64,000 bases of DNA from Chaetorhynchus papuensis. Lineage: Eukaryota > Chordata > Aves > Passeriformes > Rhipiduridae. The position numbers and the translations under genes were made by a program. The stretch is taken from contig VWYX01000739.1 of NCBI GenBank assembly GCA_013396525.1, positions 62,001-126,000 on the forward strand, in the 5' to 3' direction. The notes under the pieces were generated by a model. The model was given only the letters and a program-made list of their open reading frames with translations, had not been told where the DNA came from and ran no database searches. Shown piece by piece: positions 52,001-64,000 of the stretch (positions are counted from its first letter, which is position 1; every line of letters begins with the position of its first letter).

Positions 52001-53678
52001 GCTCATCAGCCATCATAAATGACAAGACAGATTCAGAAATTTGTATCTGCCTGACTTTCTCTTCCAGCTGTCAATACAGGATTGATGCTACTCACCACCC
52101 AATTCTACAGTACTGAAAGGAAGGGGAAAAAAGAGAATTTTACAGTCCTTTATATATACAACTATAGCCTTCATTTGCAAATCAACCATAGATTTCAGTA
52201 AGGTCGCTGTTAAAATAAGATAGCACCATGTGGGATTGAGAGTAACATAAACTGTCCCAAAGCTAAAAGCAAAACCCAAGCCTTCTCAAAATAAAAAATG
52301 CTTAATGAATTAGAATATGAAGTAGACTTGTATTTTAGTTACAATTGTATAAAATAATTTAAGTGTGCTAATTTAAGATTTTTAATCACAAATCAACATC
52401 TAACCGTAAGGAAAATCATAGAGTGGAATTTTTGAGACTGTATCAACAGATATTCACACAGGGTTTTTTATGCCAGGAATTGTTATTTTGAGAATCTGCT
52501 TGGTTTAAATATTTAAAACTCAGGTCTTCTTCTTAACAATTGTGGAGGGGGGATGTTAGCTAAGCATAAAAGTTTCAAAAAGGTCTGGAAACCAAAGACC
52601 TTTAGTGTTCACTGTTTTCCAAATGTCACAGATTTTAGAAAATCTTTTATGAGCTCACAATGTGCATTCAAATTCACCAAATCCTTTCCTCCATGAATAA
52701 TTCCCTTGTTGCTTTCCAGAGACCTTGAATTACAAAACATGGTTGTCCACCCGGGGAAGTACATGTTATGCAAACAATGAAGAATAGCAAGAAAGAAAAC
52801 TTTGTATGCTGCTGTTGCTCTTTCCAGAAACATAAAAATCCCCAGCTATTCACCAGTTACCTGACTGATGAACTAGCCACTAAACCATCAGGGAAACTAA
52901 TTATCCCCTTGTAGGAATAAAGTACTGGGGGAAAATGTACTATGGTATTTCCAGCGGGGAGACAAATCTACCTGCTACATTAAAGGAAAAATGAAGTGTT
53001 TCCTAGGTATTACAATGCTTGTGTAAGATGGAATATTATCTTTCTAGAATAAGGCCAGAGAAAAACTCCTGGCTTTACACAGATTTTTACTGTGACTTGC
53101 TCATACCAACTGTCTATAGTGGGGCAACAGTTCCACCCCAACATGGTTTCTTATGCAAACTAAAAGTAGAGTCCTAGAGCACAAGGGAACATCATACTGG
53201 TCCAGAGTATATTTACCTGCCCTGATATTGGGAAAAACTAGATTGAGCATGCCAGTCACAGAGGAAAAAAAATTAATTGGCAATTTAACAGTGATTAAGA
53301 AAGCAAAACACCAACAATAGAGAAACTTAACCTTGTGGAAATTACTGACATGAATCAAATGTTGCTTTGCAAGTACTTCTGTGACTTTAATCAAATGATA
53401 GGAAATGAGACTGGTCCAAAGTTATTTCTCTAATTTTACTTTTCCTGGAACTAGTTTTGAATTCTTGAAGGTAGGGCACACCTGAAGCACAGAAGGTCAA
53501 AATTGAAGATAAGTGTACTGGTGCAGCATGACAGTTTTAAAAGAACTATCTCTATCTACATTTTAGTACCATTAGAAGGAAGTAGGTTACATTTAAATTG
53601 TATTTAAAAAAAAACTTTCTATGATTTTTGCTGTTGCTCCTAAGATTTTTTCCTGCAGTCCTTCGACTTTGTTTTGAA
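49096..53678. other. Noncoding stretch, no recognised element
   Basis: AT-rich single-copy DNA without a recognised repeat. The open frames (for example 51708-51938, 52609-52833 and 53101-53394, all minus) are short and have no domain-like content. Confidence 0.6.
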
Positions 53679-54202
53679 TTACTCAGAGAAAACTAACTGA
53701 TTTAAATTATGAAAACAGGGAGCCATGAGGCTGACCTTTTCCTTAAAAATCTCAACTTGTTCAACAGAGCTAGGAGAAACACTTTGAAGAGTGTAATTTC
53801 TTGAGCCCTTGACTGCATTTGTAATTTCTTGTCCAAGCTTTTCAATGTTTCTAGTCATGAACAGAGCTGCAACTTCGGTATCTGGCAATGGTGCTGCCCT
53901 TAGACTTAGCAAAAATAGGTGTTTGCTTAGAACAGCATCCCATGGGGGAGCTATCCTGTAATCCCAGTCCCTTAATTTTGTGATGCAAGAAGTTGTATAG
54001 ACTAGGTAATTTGAAAACTGACAGTCATAGGTAGTGGGGAGGTAGAAGGGATGTGTGGCCAAAGGATTTCTTTAGGGCTTTGTTTTATTTTTGCAGTAGA
54101 AATTACTACTATTCCTCTCATCTTTCCCAATAACTGTCTGATTTCCCACATGATATCTGGCTGCATAGTGTTAGGAAGGCCTTCAGGAAAGGGGGCCTGC
54201 AC
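53679..54202 (-). pseudogene. Unidentified minus-strand reading frames
   Basis: Two minus-strand frames overlap here: 54202-54002 (66 codons) and 54062-53679 (127 codons), in different frames. The longer one has a varied, protein-like composition, including WDYRIAPPWDAV and a charged, helix-prone stretch MTRNIEKLGQEITNAVKG. No start context, splice pattern or known family is evident. A broken mobile-element or retroviral-type gene is conceivable, but the diagnostic cysteine motifs are not present. It may simply be chance. Confidence 0.15.
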
Positions 54203-54979
54203 TTAGAGATCAGACCAGTTTAGCAAGGGGGATGTAAGGTGTACCTTCATTCCCTCAAAACACAGACCTCCCACTGTCTCTCAGTTTTCAAAGCCCCAGC
54301 ATTTTTTTCCCCCCTCATCAAGCTTCAAGATCTCATTGACTTCTCCCAGTCCCTCTCCTAGTAACCCCAAACTATCTGACTTTTCTGAGTCTGCCTAGAG
54401 GCACTTTCCCACCTTAGCTCCATTCTCAATCTCAGATCATTTCATAAAATTAATTCTTGCCAACCTATGAACACATATTTTTTTTCTTGACTTCCGGGAT
54501 AATGGAATTCAAATTTGACTACTGGGGACAAGCCTGAGGCCCACTGTAGTTAGAAAACACCAAATGACACACTGCATTTGGCAGCAAAATGGGCACAGTT
54601 AACTCACCATGAGTCGGGATGCCCCATGAGTGAAACTGGAATTCATTAGACAGGAAGATGAGCCCTCTTCTTCGTCAATATCAGAGAAGTTGAGCTTACC
54701 AGGGAAGAGTTTGTGAAAGTGAGCTGGAAGGATGTGAGGTGTCGTGTCTTTGCCCAACAAAGCCGATTTTGTATCAGGTTGTATTAGGCCTTACTGGTAG
54801 TGGATCAGACCACAAATGTTTATTTTAAATACATTAGCTGCTTCTGAATGTAAGACAATTTGCGCCTCAATAAAATACACCAAAGCCATGCTGAGCTTAA
54901 TGAGCTCTTAATACTCTATTATTGTTTCTATTATTAATGACTCTGCTACCACTGAATACACAAAGTCTTCTTAATACAC
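54203..54979. other. Noncoding stretch, no recognised element
   Basis: Single-copy DNA of slightly higher GC content. No repeat or exon is recognised. Its last 100 bases could include the diverged 5' part of the MIR-like relic. Confidence 0.5.
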
Positions 54980-55070
54980 CTACCTAAGCTTTACAAACAT
55001 CAGTATCCCCATTTTATGTCAGAGGAAACTGAGGCAGAAAAGCTGAATCACAATCAGAGGATTCATGCTA
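54980..55070 (+). mobile_element. MIR-type SINE relic
   Basis: The sequence shows TAAGCTTTACAAACAT, then ATCCCCATTTTAT, then GAGGAAACTGAGGCAGAAAA. These follow, in order, the MIR core and 3' region (a CTTTACA segment, CCCCATTTTACAGATGAGGAAACTGAGGC and onwards). About 40 bases of the usual spacing between the first two blocks seem to be missing. MIR elements are ancient, shared by mammals and other amniotes, and survive in birds only as rare, diverged copies. The 62-codon plus frame that begins here is not a gene. Confidence 0.6.
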
Positions 55071-55517
55071 TGGTCTATCAATTTGTCTACCATGAAATGT
55101 TCTATCAAGTTCAGAGTTCTAAATTCAAAGCACTGGACTTGCTGGCTGGCAAGGTATCTGCACATGGCTGTGTTCAAGTGGCTGAGCCAAGACAGAGTGA
55201 ATAGGAGCTGAGAGTCTGAAAGCTAGCTAGTGTCAGCCTTATTCAGCTGACTTTCTCTGAAGTTCTTTAGGTAAACTCTCTTGGATTTTCTTATTTGCCT
55301 GCTATGTTTCTTTAAATATTCTGAGTTCAAATGCTATGTGGTCTGGAAGCTAATCTCTCTTTTGTCTTAGATCACCATGAAAAGTAAAGTACATGGTCTC
55401 GAACCTAATAGATGATTTTGCCTATCCAATAGGAACATGAAACAGACCATTGCTGCTTTAGTTTTTTTCAGAGGAAAAAAAAGTAATAAAAAGAGAATCT
55501 AGTGTTCCAAATAAAAT

Positions 55518-55583
55518 ACTGTAAAACAAACTTCAATTTCTGAGTCATTTACTGTAAAACAAACTTCAATTTATGAGTAATTG
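55518..55583. repeat. 33-bp tandem duplication (two copies)
   Basis: A unit beginning ACTGTAAAACAAACTTCAAT at 55518 is repeated from 55551 with period 33 and only two or three differences. It looks like a recent local duplication. Confidence 0.85.
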
Positions 55584-56999
55584 GAAAACATTTACAGTAC
55601 AGAACACAGAAAACATCCTGAAGTGACCATCTATAATTGCTCCAGACTACTGGAGGAAATAGAAATAAAATGAGAAAACATCATGATTTTATAATAATTG
55701 CAACTCCAAGATGGTCTTACCACAATCAAAATAAGGCCAGTGTGATGGAATTTATAGATAGGCAATATTGAAAACATATTTTGAGCCTCATTTGATGTCA
55801 AGGTACAAAAATCAGATTTCAGATCAATGGTGTAATAAAATGGTACAAAGCAGCTGATGAAAGCTAACTTGGTTCCAACACAAGAATTCATCATGATAAA
55901 CATATCTCTCATTTCCACATCTGTCATCCATTTTTAAAACCAATAAATCATTTAAATATGGATTTAACTGTTCCTACAAGTTGTTACAGTTATGCACTGC
56001 ACTGAAAGAGAACTTTAACAATAATTCACTTTTCTGAATTCAGAACTATAAAAATGGAGTTAAAAGGTTATGCTCACATAATTACTGAGCCCAAACAAAA
56101 CTTAAAAATATGGGCTTTTTCTGGCTTTCATGTCTATCTTCCCTGGGCTTGGATTCACCTAATAGACCCTTATTTTGCACAGGAATGAGTGAATAGTTCA
56201 GATTAAAATCTGCCCAAGTAAGCAAAATGATGGAATCCGAGGACAGAATGTAGATATCTGTGAGCTGGATTGGACTGCCGCTCAACTGCTGAGGGCAAGG
56301 CTGAGACTTGTTTCATCCTAAGCACAGCTTGAGCCCTGCAAGGCATGGAAGGAATGTCAGCTGCAAGGCCCTTAATGAGAGCTAAAAAACGCCCGGTGAA
56401 ATGGTCGTAAAGACCTGTCCAAGCCCCCCATGTGAAAACACCTACAACTGTTGGACTGATCTGCTGATTTTTCCCTTCTTTTTGTGATGAAGGGGCTGGG
56501 GGACAAAGAAAGGCTTTGAAGGAAAGAAAAAAGAGGGAGGCAGGGAGTAATATGTAAGAGGCTCATATAATTTTCATTCTTGATCATACTGAAGGGAAGC
56601 CTGGCAAAGTCTGAAGGATCACAAGTCCCAGCAAACATAATCAGATTCTGATTTCATTATTAGGCTTTGCACAACCTTGATAAGAGAGGTGATTAGAGTC
56701 TCAGTAGTAAACTCACTTTATGGATCTTTATTTCAGAATTTTAATTCATTTACTCTAGTGAACATTAACCTTTTGCTTCAGTATGTCTAAGAGAAATTTC
56801 TAAGAAATTCCCTAAAACCTCATTCAGAATTATGCTAAAATGTTGAAAATGTTGTGACAGTGATTATAAAAATGCTTATATAAAGGCTTTAATATAAATA
56901 CGTAATAATTTGGCAATGCACTAGCTGTAATTAATTTATTTTTAATTTTTCAATGATTGCATTTTTAACTCTTTAATGTGCTATTCTTTTATCGGATTC
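55584..56999. other. Noncoding stretch, no recognised element
   Basis: AT-rich single-copy DNA. A purine-rich segment lies around 56490-56560, and the 98-, 67- and 88-codon minus frames are unremarkable. Confidence 0.6.
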
Positions 57000-57440
57000 A
57001 TGAAGTCAGTCTAACACTGCAGACAATATTCATCACTGTAAGAGCTAGTGGAAAAAATCCTACAATCTCTCTAGTTGTTACAATAATGATGTTGATTTCC
57101 TGTTCACTACAAGGGTAATTAATGAAGAATTTGGCTGAACTGCACATACCAGGCAGCTAAGGTAATACTTTATGTACGCATTTCACTAGAGCAAAACACA
57201 TAGTACAGGGCTTGCTTTCTTATTTCTTATTTTTAAAATCAATTAGGTCACTAGACAACTAAAATATCAAGCTGTAACTATTAGCACTTTGCTGAAGCTG
57301 TGTGTAATTTCATTTATTCTTCTGCTAGTGCAGTCCATCTGAGATAGTAAAAATTTAATTGCTGTCACTAAATACGCTTCATGCATAACAAATGAACAAT
57401 CAATTAAACATGATTTTTAAAATTATTTTTGTCTCATTTG
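57000..57440. promoter_or_regulatory. Candidate conserved noncoding element 5
   Basis: A long repeat-free block with many homeodomain-type cores (for example TAATTAATGAAG near 57116-57128, and AATTAG, CAATTAAA). It is distinctly more complex than the A-rich tract that follows at 57556-57580. No open frame of note crosses it, which fits noncoding function better than an exon. It is proposed from texture and motif density only. Confidence 0.22.
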
Positions 57441-60400
57441 TCCCTAAACTTTATTAATGTTCTACATGACATTTACTCTTCCCTTCATGTTTTAAGTAAT
57501 TATTGGTCTTTTAATACAATTTGCCTTTTCCTAGCCTAGAACAAGCTGCCAAATTAAAAAAAAAAATAAAAAAAAATTACTAGTTATTCCTATGATATTC
57601 TTCATGACTTCAAGTTTTGTGATATGCTCAGTGATTTAGGCATGGTAGAATCTAGATTTTGTTTTGTTTCTTGTGTCTGGTTGCAAACATATTGTAAACA
57701 TCTATTCAAAATGTTAAACCAGCTATAGCTGAAAAAAACCATTGAAAAGGAGACAAGTAAAAATTTTTACTGACTCTGTCTGAGAACTAGTATGAGTCAC
57801 TTTGGATCTTTCTTTTCACATGAGCTCCTGCCTGATTTTCCTCTTGTGCAGAGCATTTCGATTTCTGTTGTGCAGCAGCAAGGGTCCTGCTTAGCCACAC
57901 TCAGCTCTTATCAGGGCAGTGCATCTCCAGCTGTAAAGGAGAGCTCCAGGAAGGATATTCTTTCCTTGCACACCTGCAGATTGCTTGATATGGTTAAAAG
58001 ATCTTTCACACTTCAGCCTTCTACAGTGCAATACCAGAGACAGTAAAACACAGAGACAGGCTAATCTGGAAATTAAGACTCTCCTCTTCAACAGACTAAT
58101 AGGTAACGTTGTATCATTCACATATTTATAAGGAGACTGAAAAAAGTGGAATGTAATACAGAGATAGGAGATTCCTGTTCAGCCTTGTGAAACTCTTTGA
58201 GTTTTTTTTATAAGTACACCATTAACAAGCAAAGCTGCCAATTATTTTCAGTATCTGGCACCACATGGATTTACAACAAACTCTCCAAAAGCACTCACCC
58301 ACGGGATCTAATCAACCGTCTTTTCAGAGAGCAGAAAAAGCAAGGATGTACTAAGGGAAGGCAGACCCACTTACCATGGACTTATCAACTACTAATACTT
58401 AGTTAGAAACATTTATAAATTACTTAAAAATACGTCTGCTGGTGTGCAGAACAAATCAGATAGGTGTAATTCACATGAGCCTGAACAGAGAGTCTACCAG
58501 CAGAATTAACTCAAAATATTGAAATAATAGCTAAGGCTACATAATATTTGGGTTCAGTCATGCATATACATTTGCAGTACAACCAATATAAAATATGTGC
58601 ATCTAGAAGAGAGACAAAGATATAACCAAATCTTCTCAGTGCAAACATCATTAAACTCTTTCCATGTAACTTTTTAGTTTGTCCAATGTGCACTCTGGTC
58701 CAAGTTCCCCAGGCTGTAAAACGGGCCTTCATGAACTACTTGCCATTAATGCCCCACTTTTCATATTTTTTAGGATGGGTCAAATACAAAATGTGCCTTG
58801 AATGGGAAAAAAGTATGATATCAGAGCGGGCTCTTCATTTTACACCCCAGTTAAAAAGCACAGGGAAAACGCCGTATAAGGTTCTTCAATATCACAAAAG
58901 AAAGTTGCTTTTTAAGGAGTTGTTGATGATGAGATTGCTCTGCGTACACATATATTCTGTCATTGTGCCGAAACTAGCAGCTCATTTCATTTTCAACTCT
59001 TCTGAACTGTAAATGCACACATCTGCAAGAACATCTAAGGGGTTGTGAACTATCCATCCAAAATCAAGCAACCCTACTTCACATAAAATGATTCCATTTA
59101 CTTGTAATAGAATACACATCTTGCTCAGCTGTGGAAAAACTTCCTCTTTCCTCTCCTTACTTCCCTTTACAAAATCTTGCCCTTCCACCATCTGGGAGGA
59201 AGGTTTTGCCCAGGGTGAATGGAGCAATTGCCACAGAGCAAGGTAGGTACTTGAGACAACATTTGGCAGAAGTACCCTGCCCCCTGCTGCTACCCAGCAA
59301 AGATAACTGCTAGGGAGAAAGGATTCTTCACGCAGAAAGACTTTTTTCTACGTGGAGGTATGAAGGATGCAAGGTTGCAAGAGACATTCAAAGGTCTGAA
59401 GGTATGTAGAGTTGGTAGAGGAGGTGCTTCTGGAAATTTAGCCTACCTTCTTCAGTCTGCCACTTGCTCAGGTTCATTGTTATTCCATAAAATAGTAGGC
59501 AGAATACCTTTAAATTCCCATTCACCAAAATTATTATATTACCAGCTATATTATAAAATCTGTGAAGAGGAGTCATGTTCAGCCTTCAGACCAAATATTT
59601 CCTGGGGGGTTTGAGCCCCAGGACTGTGATTGGCTAAAGGGATGTGAATAATGCAACAGTTGTTTCACTTCTTAGTGCTTGTTTTTAATCAAGGGACCTA
59701 ATTTTAATTCAGAATTTTCTTTCACAAATTAACTAGGTTTCTCTGTGAGCTACTGCTAAGCACAGTTTCTATCACCACTGTCACCACCACTACTTTATGG
59801 AAAGCTCTTTGAGTCACTGTCTAAGGAAAGAAAAGACAACATGTTTTCATCCTATTCTAGTCTAGTGAAAGATAACATGAAACACTTCCTTGCAGCAGTA
59901 ATTTATTTCAGGAAATGAGGATGGGATAGTTTGTTTACTATATTTTACTTTTCTGCTGAAGTGACTATGGGAAGAAAATGCTGTCTATTTGAACACATTT
60001 CACATCTAGAGGGAGAAGAGATGGAAAGTTCATTATGTTTACCAAATAAAATGGTGAAAGTGGCATACTGCAACAGGAAAAGCCTGACAACTGACAGCCC
60101 TGAACTATGCTGTCTGTTCTGCATTAGTTAAAACATACAGCCGGTGGATGGGATCGGGGAAAATGAACACAGACCTTTATTGTTTAAAGGTGATATAAAG
60201 GGTAACAACTCCTCATGACAAGAAAACTAAGAGAATTAAGGAAATTTTGTTGTTCGTATCTGGGAATAGTGGAAAGGGAGGTTTGGAACATTTAATCAGA
60301 AAACTTGATGTGGTTAAAGATGTAAGCTATTCCCTACATCTTCAAAATTCCCACTGACATTGATAGGAACTTGGCATGAGAAGTGATACAAGTTAAGACA

Positions 60401-63400
60401 TGAATTTACATGATTAGGGTACACACAAGAGTGTGGGAAAGCTTTTGTTGTTCCTTGCAAGGCAAAGCAGCCAGTGAGTCACAGTTCCCATATTTACAGT
60501 GAGCCTCCTCCCTATCATTAAGAATCAACTCTGAAAGAAGCGTTTGAACACTGTTGCATTTCCCATCTCAGACCACCACCAGTTTGTCCCAGTGAGGAAG
60601 GACACCACATCCATATCTGTTCCAATTATTTTGTAATAGGCTGTGAAATGAGTGCAATATTCAGTAATATAACTTCTCATGACTCCTTTTTATTCTACAC
60701 TATTTTGCACTATGTGAATACAAATTTAAAGTTATGGTCTCTAATATGCTATTTTAATCAACTGATAATCGCTTCTATAAAATGTGTGGTTAGTAAAGTT
60801 TTAGCTGCATATATTATATCAGCTCTAAAAACCAGTATAAAACACAGTATCTTTATTTCTTTCAGCTGTAACAATTTTGGATGAAATAAAACATCACATA
60901 CTGGGATAAAGTATTCGTACTTTTTTCCATCTAGATTCCTACCTCAAAAGTACTTGAGGGCTGTTAGTTTTGTTGTATTCGTCCAAAAATAAAATGGAAG
61001 GTATATTATGTACATTATGAGATATTTAATTGCCTACTACAGGGAATCAAAATAGGTTTTTTTCCGAGGGGAGAATTCCTATGCCTTCCATATTCATACT
61101 GGGCCATTTGCTATAAGAAGTATTCTAGGATCCACAGACTACAGGAAAAATAATTCCTTTTTCACTCCCTAGTCTTACTTTTAAACCCTTTGGCAATGAA
61201 TTTTATATATTGTATTTTGAACCCTACATTCACTAATGGAAGGATAAACTTAACTATGTGATTAGCTCTTTTTTTTTCTACTCCTTTACTGATGCAGAGA
61301 CTTTGTTTTGTTTATGACTCTGCTGCTTAGTTAAATTATTCTTGTAGTATTACTCCCTAGCTTTACAACTCCAGTTGACTTAGTCTCATCAGTAATTTTT
61401 CACACAGTTCACCTGTTTTCAACAGTCCAGTTGAAAAAATCTACCACTTAGGGTTGAAGCCAACTTGCTAAGTTATCTACCAAACCTTTCCAAAAGATAA
61501 TGTTTTTTTTTTTTTTTTTAAACATGGAAAACTGGTGTGCAAGTGTTGTGATATAATTTATTAATTAGTGGTAATCTGCTAATTTATTAAAATTTCTGAA
61601 GGACAAACCAACCCTCTCCCCATCCTTCAAAGGTAATTTTGTGCAGAGAGTTACTGAAGTTTTAAATGCAAAGAGGACACCTGAATAACAGTTACTGAAT
61701 CATATTGCGCATATATCCAAGATAAGAATAAATTGCTTTTTTATGAACAAAGCAAAGGGCTAATAAAAAAGGTGTAAGCAAACACTTTCTGAAAGATTCT
61801 GGTTGTAGACTTGTTGGCTGGAGCTTGGTTTGATGACCCCAGGGCAGAAAAGCTTGAAGTGGTAATATTCTGCATGAGCCTCTGTCGGATTCCCACAAGT
61901 TAGGTCGCAAAACACAGCAAAAAGAGCTGGGCCAGCAGCATGTCACCTGTGAGAGCTAAAGCCTCTGAGCTGGCTGCTCCTACCAGGGACTTTGTGCTTT
62001 TGAGCTATGGCTGGAAAAACAATGAAGGCCAAAAATGGGCTGGTAGCTATGCTCATTAATGTTCCCTGACACTTTCCATTATAAAATGCTGATTTTAGTA
62101 CTTTTCAATTTGCCAATTGGTAGACATTTGGGCTTAAATATTCCTTAGTGTCTGCTCTGAGGTTGTTAAAATATGTGTTAGAATGCCTTTTTTGCCAAAA
62201 CAATCCAGTAATTTCTCAGAATGAGGCAAAAGATATTTTGTTTCACTCATGATAGAAAATCAAAAAGGAGGGGGGAGGGTGGAAGATGGTAAGGGAAGAA
62301 ATTATCCAAATAGTTAATATAATTTAAAGCTGCAGACTGATATTTGGCAGCTGGGGATAACAATGTGGGATGAAAACTGAAATTTGGCTTTCATTGCCAC
62401 TGTAAATTATAAGGCTTGGAAAAAATATTCAGGCTCAGCAAAGATTTCTTGTCCTAAGCAAAGAGCATTAGTTAAGCAAGGAGTTGAGGGGTTCAACTTA
62501 CGGCTACGTAACATTTTTCTTATATATGAAGCTCTGTGATATTTTAAAGCCAGAGGCACAGGGAGATAAAGTGAACAGGGTCTGCTGAGTTCAACAGTAT
62601 TAACACCTACTTCAGCCATGAAGTGGCAAAGGAGGAGTTGCAGGGAATAGCTGCAGTGAGAAAAAATGTCAAAGGGATCAGGCACTGGGAGACTGGGAAT
62701 CTATCACATAAAAAGAGGATAAAAGGTAGGATTTTTACTGGGGAAAGTGTCAGGAATTTAAGGAATAAAGATTGCACTTGATGTGATGTAGAAAATGGGG
62801 CTTAGGTGAGTACCTAAATATTTGCAAGATGATAAGGTCAGCAAGTATTTGAAGAATTGGCAGGACAATCTGTGACAACAAAAATATACTGTCTCTTTGT
62901 AACTTAGAAAGGACCTCAGCATTCCTGAGCTGCTCCATTACTCTATTAGCTGAAGTTATTGATAGTCTGTAAAATGATTCATTATTTCCATTCATAGATA
63001 TTAGTATCCTTAATAAATGCGTGTGATGCTTATCCAGTGGCATATTGCAATTAGTTATGGTAGAAACCCAAATTTGGTAACACTTGAGTAAAAGGTGCTT
63101 GAGCAATCTTAATTGTGCAATCCCTATGAAAAAGAACACTAAGAAAAAAAATATTACGTAATAATGTGCTGTTTTGCTTTCAGAAAGCATATCTCATGGG
63201 GGACCAAAACAAGACTGTCCAGTGCAGATACTTGCTGTGGCCTGGATCCCCCCATTTACAGCAGAAACTGGAGCAAGAGTGGTTGAAGAAAAGACAGGAG
63301 GGGAGAGGGGGGGAATGGAAAGATTGGTTTAATTAGTTCAGTCAAGGCCACCATGGAGAACAGAGTAACCCTCTGCTAGCTTTTTTATAGGTGGTCACAA

Positions 63401-64000
63401 GCTCTGTGTCCACCAGTTTCCCATTGCCTGACTTGAGACTGTGGTCTGCTTTGCGGAAGTACTCTCGAACTCCTCCAGTGGCAGCTGGAAGTGATAGTGG
63501 AAGATATTTGAATATAGCAGAAGCTGTACAATGACAGTTTTTGTAAAAAAATAGGCCTCACTTGTCTTAAAAGAGCATAGCTGAAACTTCAACCTCAAAG
63601 AAAACTCCCAGTCCCTCAGTTCTTTTCCTATTTGTGCTGTGGCCAGACAGGTTATTGGAGTAACTTAATTTATAACTGTGAAAAACTCAGAAGTCAATTT
63701 TATAGCCTGTAGATTTTCTATACTCTGATTACCCAGAGAACATCAAGCAAAGTGACTAAAATATTCTTCCTTTACCTTCCTAGAAGAGGAAATGTCTGAG
63801 GTGTTTTATTTTAAATTTTTAAGCACGACTGAATCTTAATGTATGGGATTGTTTTCTTTAGAGAAGGAAAATTTTAGTAGCAGAAAGGGGGGAGCTAAAG
63901 GTTTCTTCAGGTTGTACACAGTCTTACACAAAGCTCAGGACAAGTCTGCCCCAGTTTAAAGAACTTTCTGTTCCCTACAGGGAATAGACTCAATTTGAAG
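57441..64000. other. Noncoding stretch to the window end
   Basis: AT-rich single-copy DNA with an A-rich tract at 57556-57580, T18 at 61503-61520 and G-rich patches at 62267-62295 and 63298-63315 that each fall short of four clear G-tracts. The largest frame (62750-63190 minus, 146 codons, hydrophobic Leu/Ile/Phe-rich) has no signal, domain or splice support and is taken as chance. The block 62030-62400 has complex texture and could hold further regulatory sequence, but nothing specific can be named. Confidence 0.55.
61503..61520. repeat. T18 homopolymer
   Basis: Eighteen consecutive T. There is no recognisable retroposon body on the right side in minus orientation, so it is listed only as a simple repeat. 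Confidence 0.9.

Noticed and set aside
62750..63190. 146-codon hydrophobic minus-strand frame, possible membrane protein
   Set aside because: Hydrophobic residues come from AT-rich codons. There is no topology pattern, family resemblance or exon signal.
63298..63315. G-rich patch as a third G-quadruplex
   Set aside because: Only three usable G-tracts of three or more fall within allowed loop lengths.
1..64000. CRISPR arrays, operons, tRNA or rRNA genes
   Set aside because: No spaced direct-repeat array, no cloverleaf-like or rRNA sequence and no compact gene layout were seen. The CR1 content marks the DNA as vertebrate.

Overview
This 64 kb window looks like vertebrate nuclear DNA, and most probably bird DNA. 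The clearest evidence is two CR1 LINE fragments: one at 47830-48743 on the plus strand and one at about 39240-39440 on the minus strand. Supporting evidence is a solitary LTR-like block at 15431-16079 (minus) with an avian endogenous-retrovirus flavour, AT-rich single-copy DNA between repeats, low repeat density, and a 10-N assembly gap at 33116-33125. There is no bacterial, organellar or intact viral gene organisation. The species cannot be fixed from the sequence; a neoavian or passerine bird is my best guess.

I find no convincing host protein-coding gene. The longest open frames (60-192 codons) are explained by chance, by low-complexity tracts (the Phe/Leu-rich frame at 30141-30575) or by CR1 (both strands of 47836-48808). 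The window therefore reads as a gene desert or as the inside of a very long intron. Identifiable sequence is mostly transposon relics: CR1, the LTR, a short MIR-type SINE relic near 54980-55070, and microsatellites or small tandem duplications.

Layout. 1-15 kb: AT-rich single-copy DNA with a strong minus-strand G-quadruplex motif (1192-1225), a minus-strand mRNA-like 3' end (3443-3700) and an unidentified decayed minus-strand frame (7258-7659). 15.4-16.1 kb: solo LTR. 17.2-17.85 kb: a GC-rich block shaped like a 3'-terminal exon on the plus strand. 18.5-20.3 kb: three complex, repeat-free blocks that look like candidate conserved noncoding elements, split by a TGTTT/TGTTC microsatellite. 20-39 kb: single-copy DNA with a second G-quadruplex motif, a perfect 16-bp palindrome carrying inverted CTTTG/CAAAG boxes, a 22-nt inverted repeat and the assembly gap. 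39-49 kb: two CR1 fragments in opposite orientation, an AT-rich stretch and a GC-rich patch. 49-64 kb: single-copy DNA with the MIR relic, a 33-bp tandem duplication, an unidentified minus-strand frame near 53.7-54.2 kb and a candidate conserved block near 57.0-57.4 kb.

No genes here can be shown to work together. If the window has a function it is more likely regulatory or in noncoding RNA, and testing that needs cross-species alignment and RNA data. I did not find clear evidence of a new biological system.
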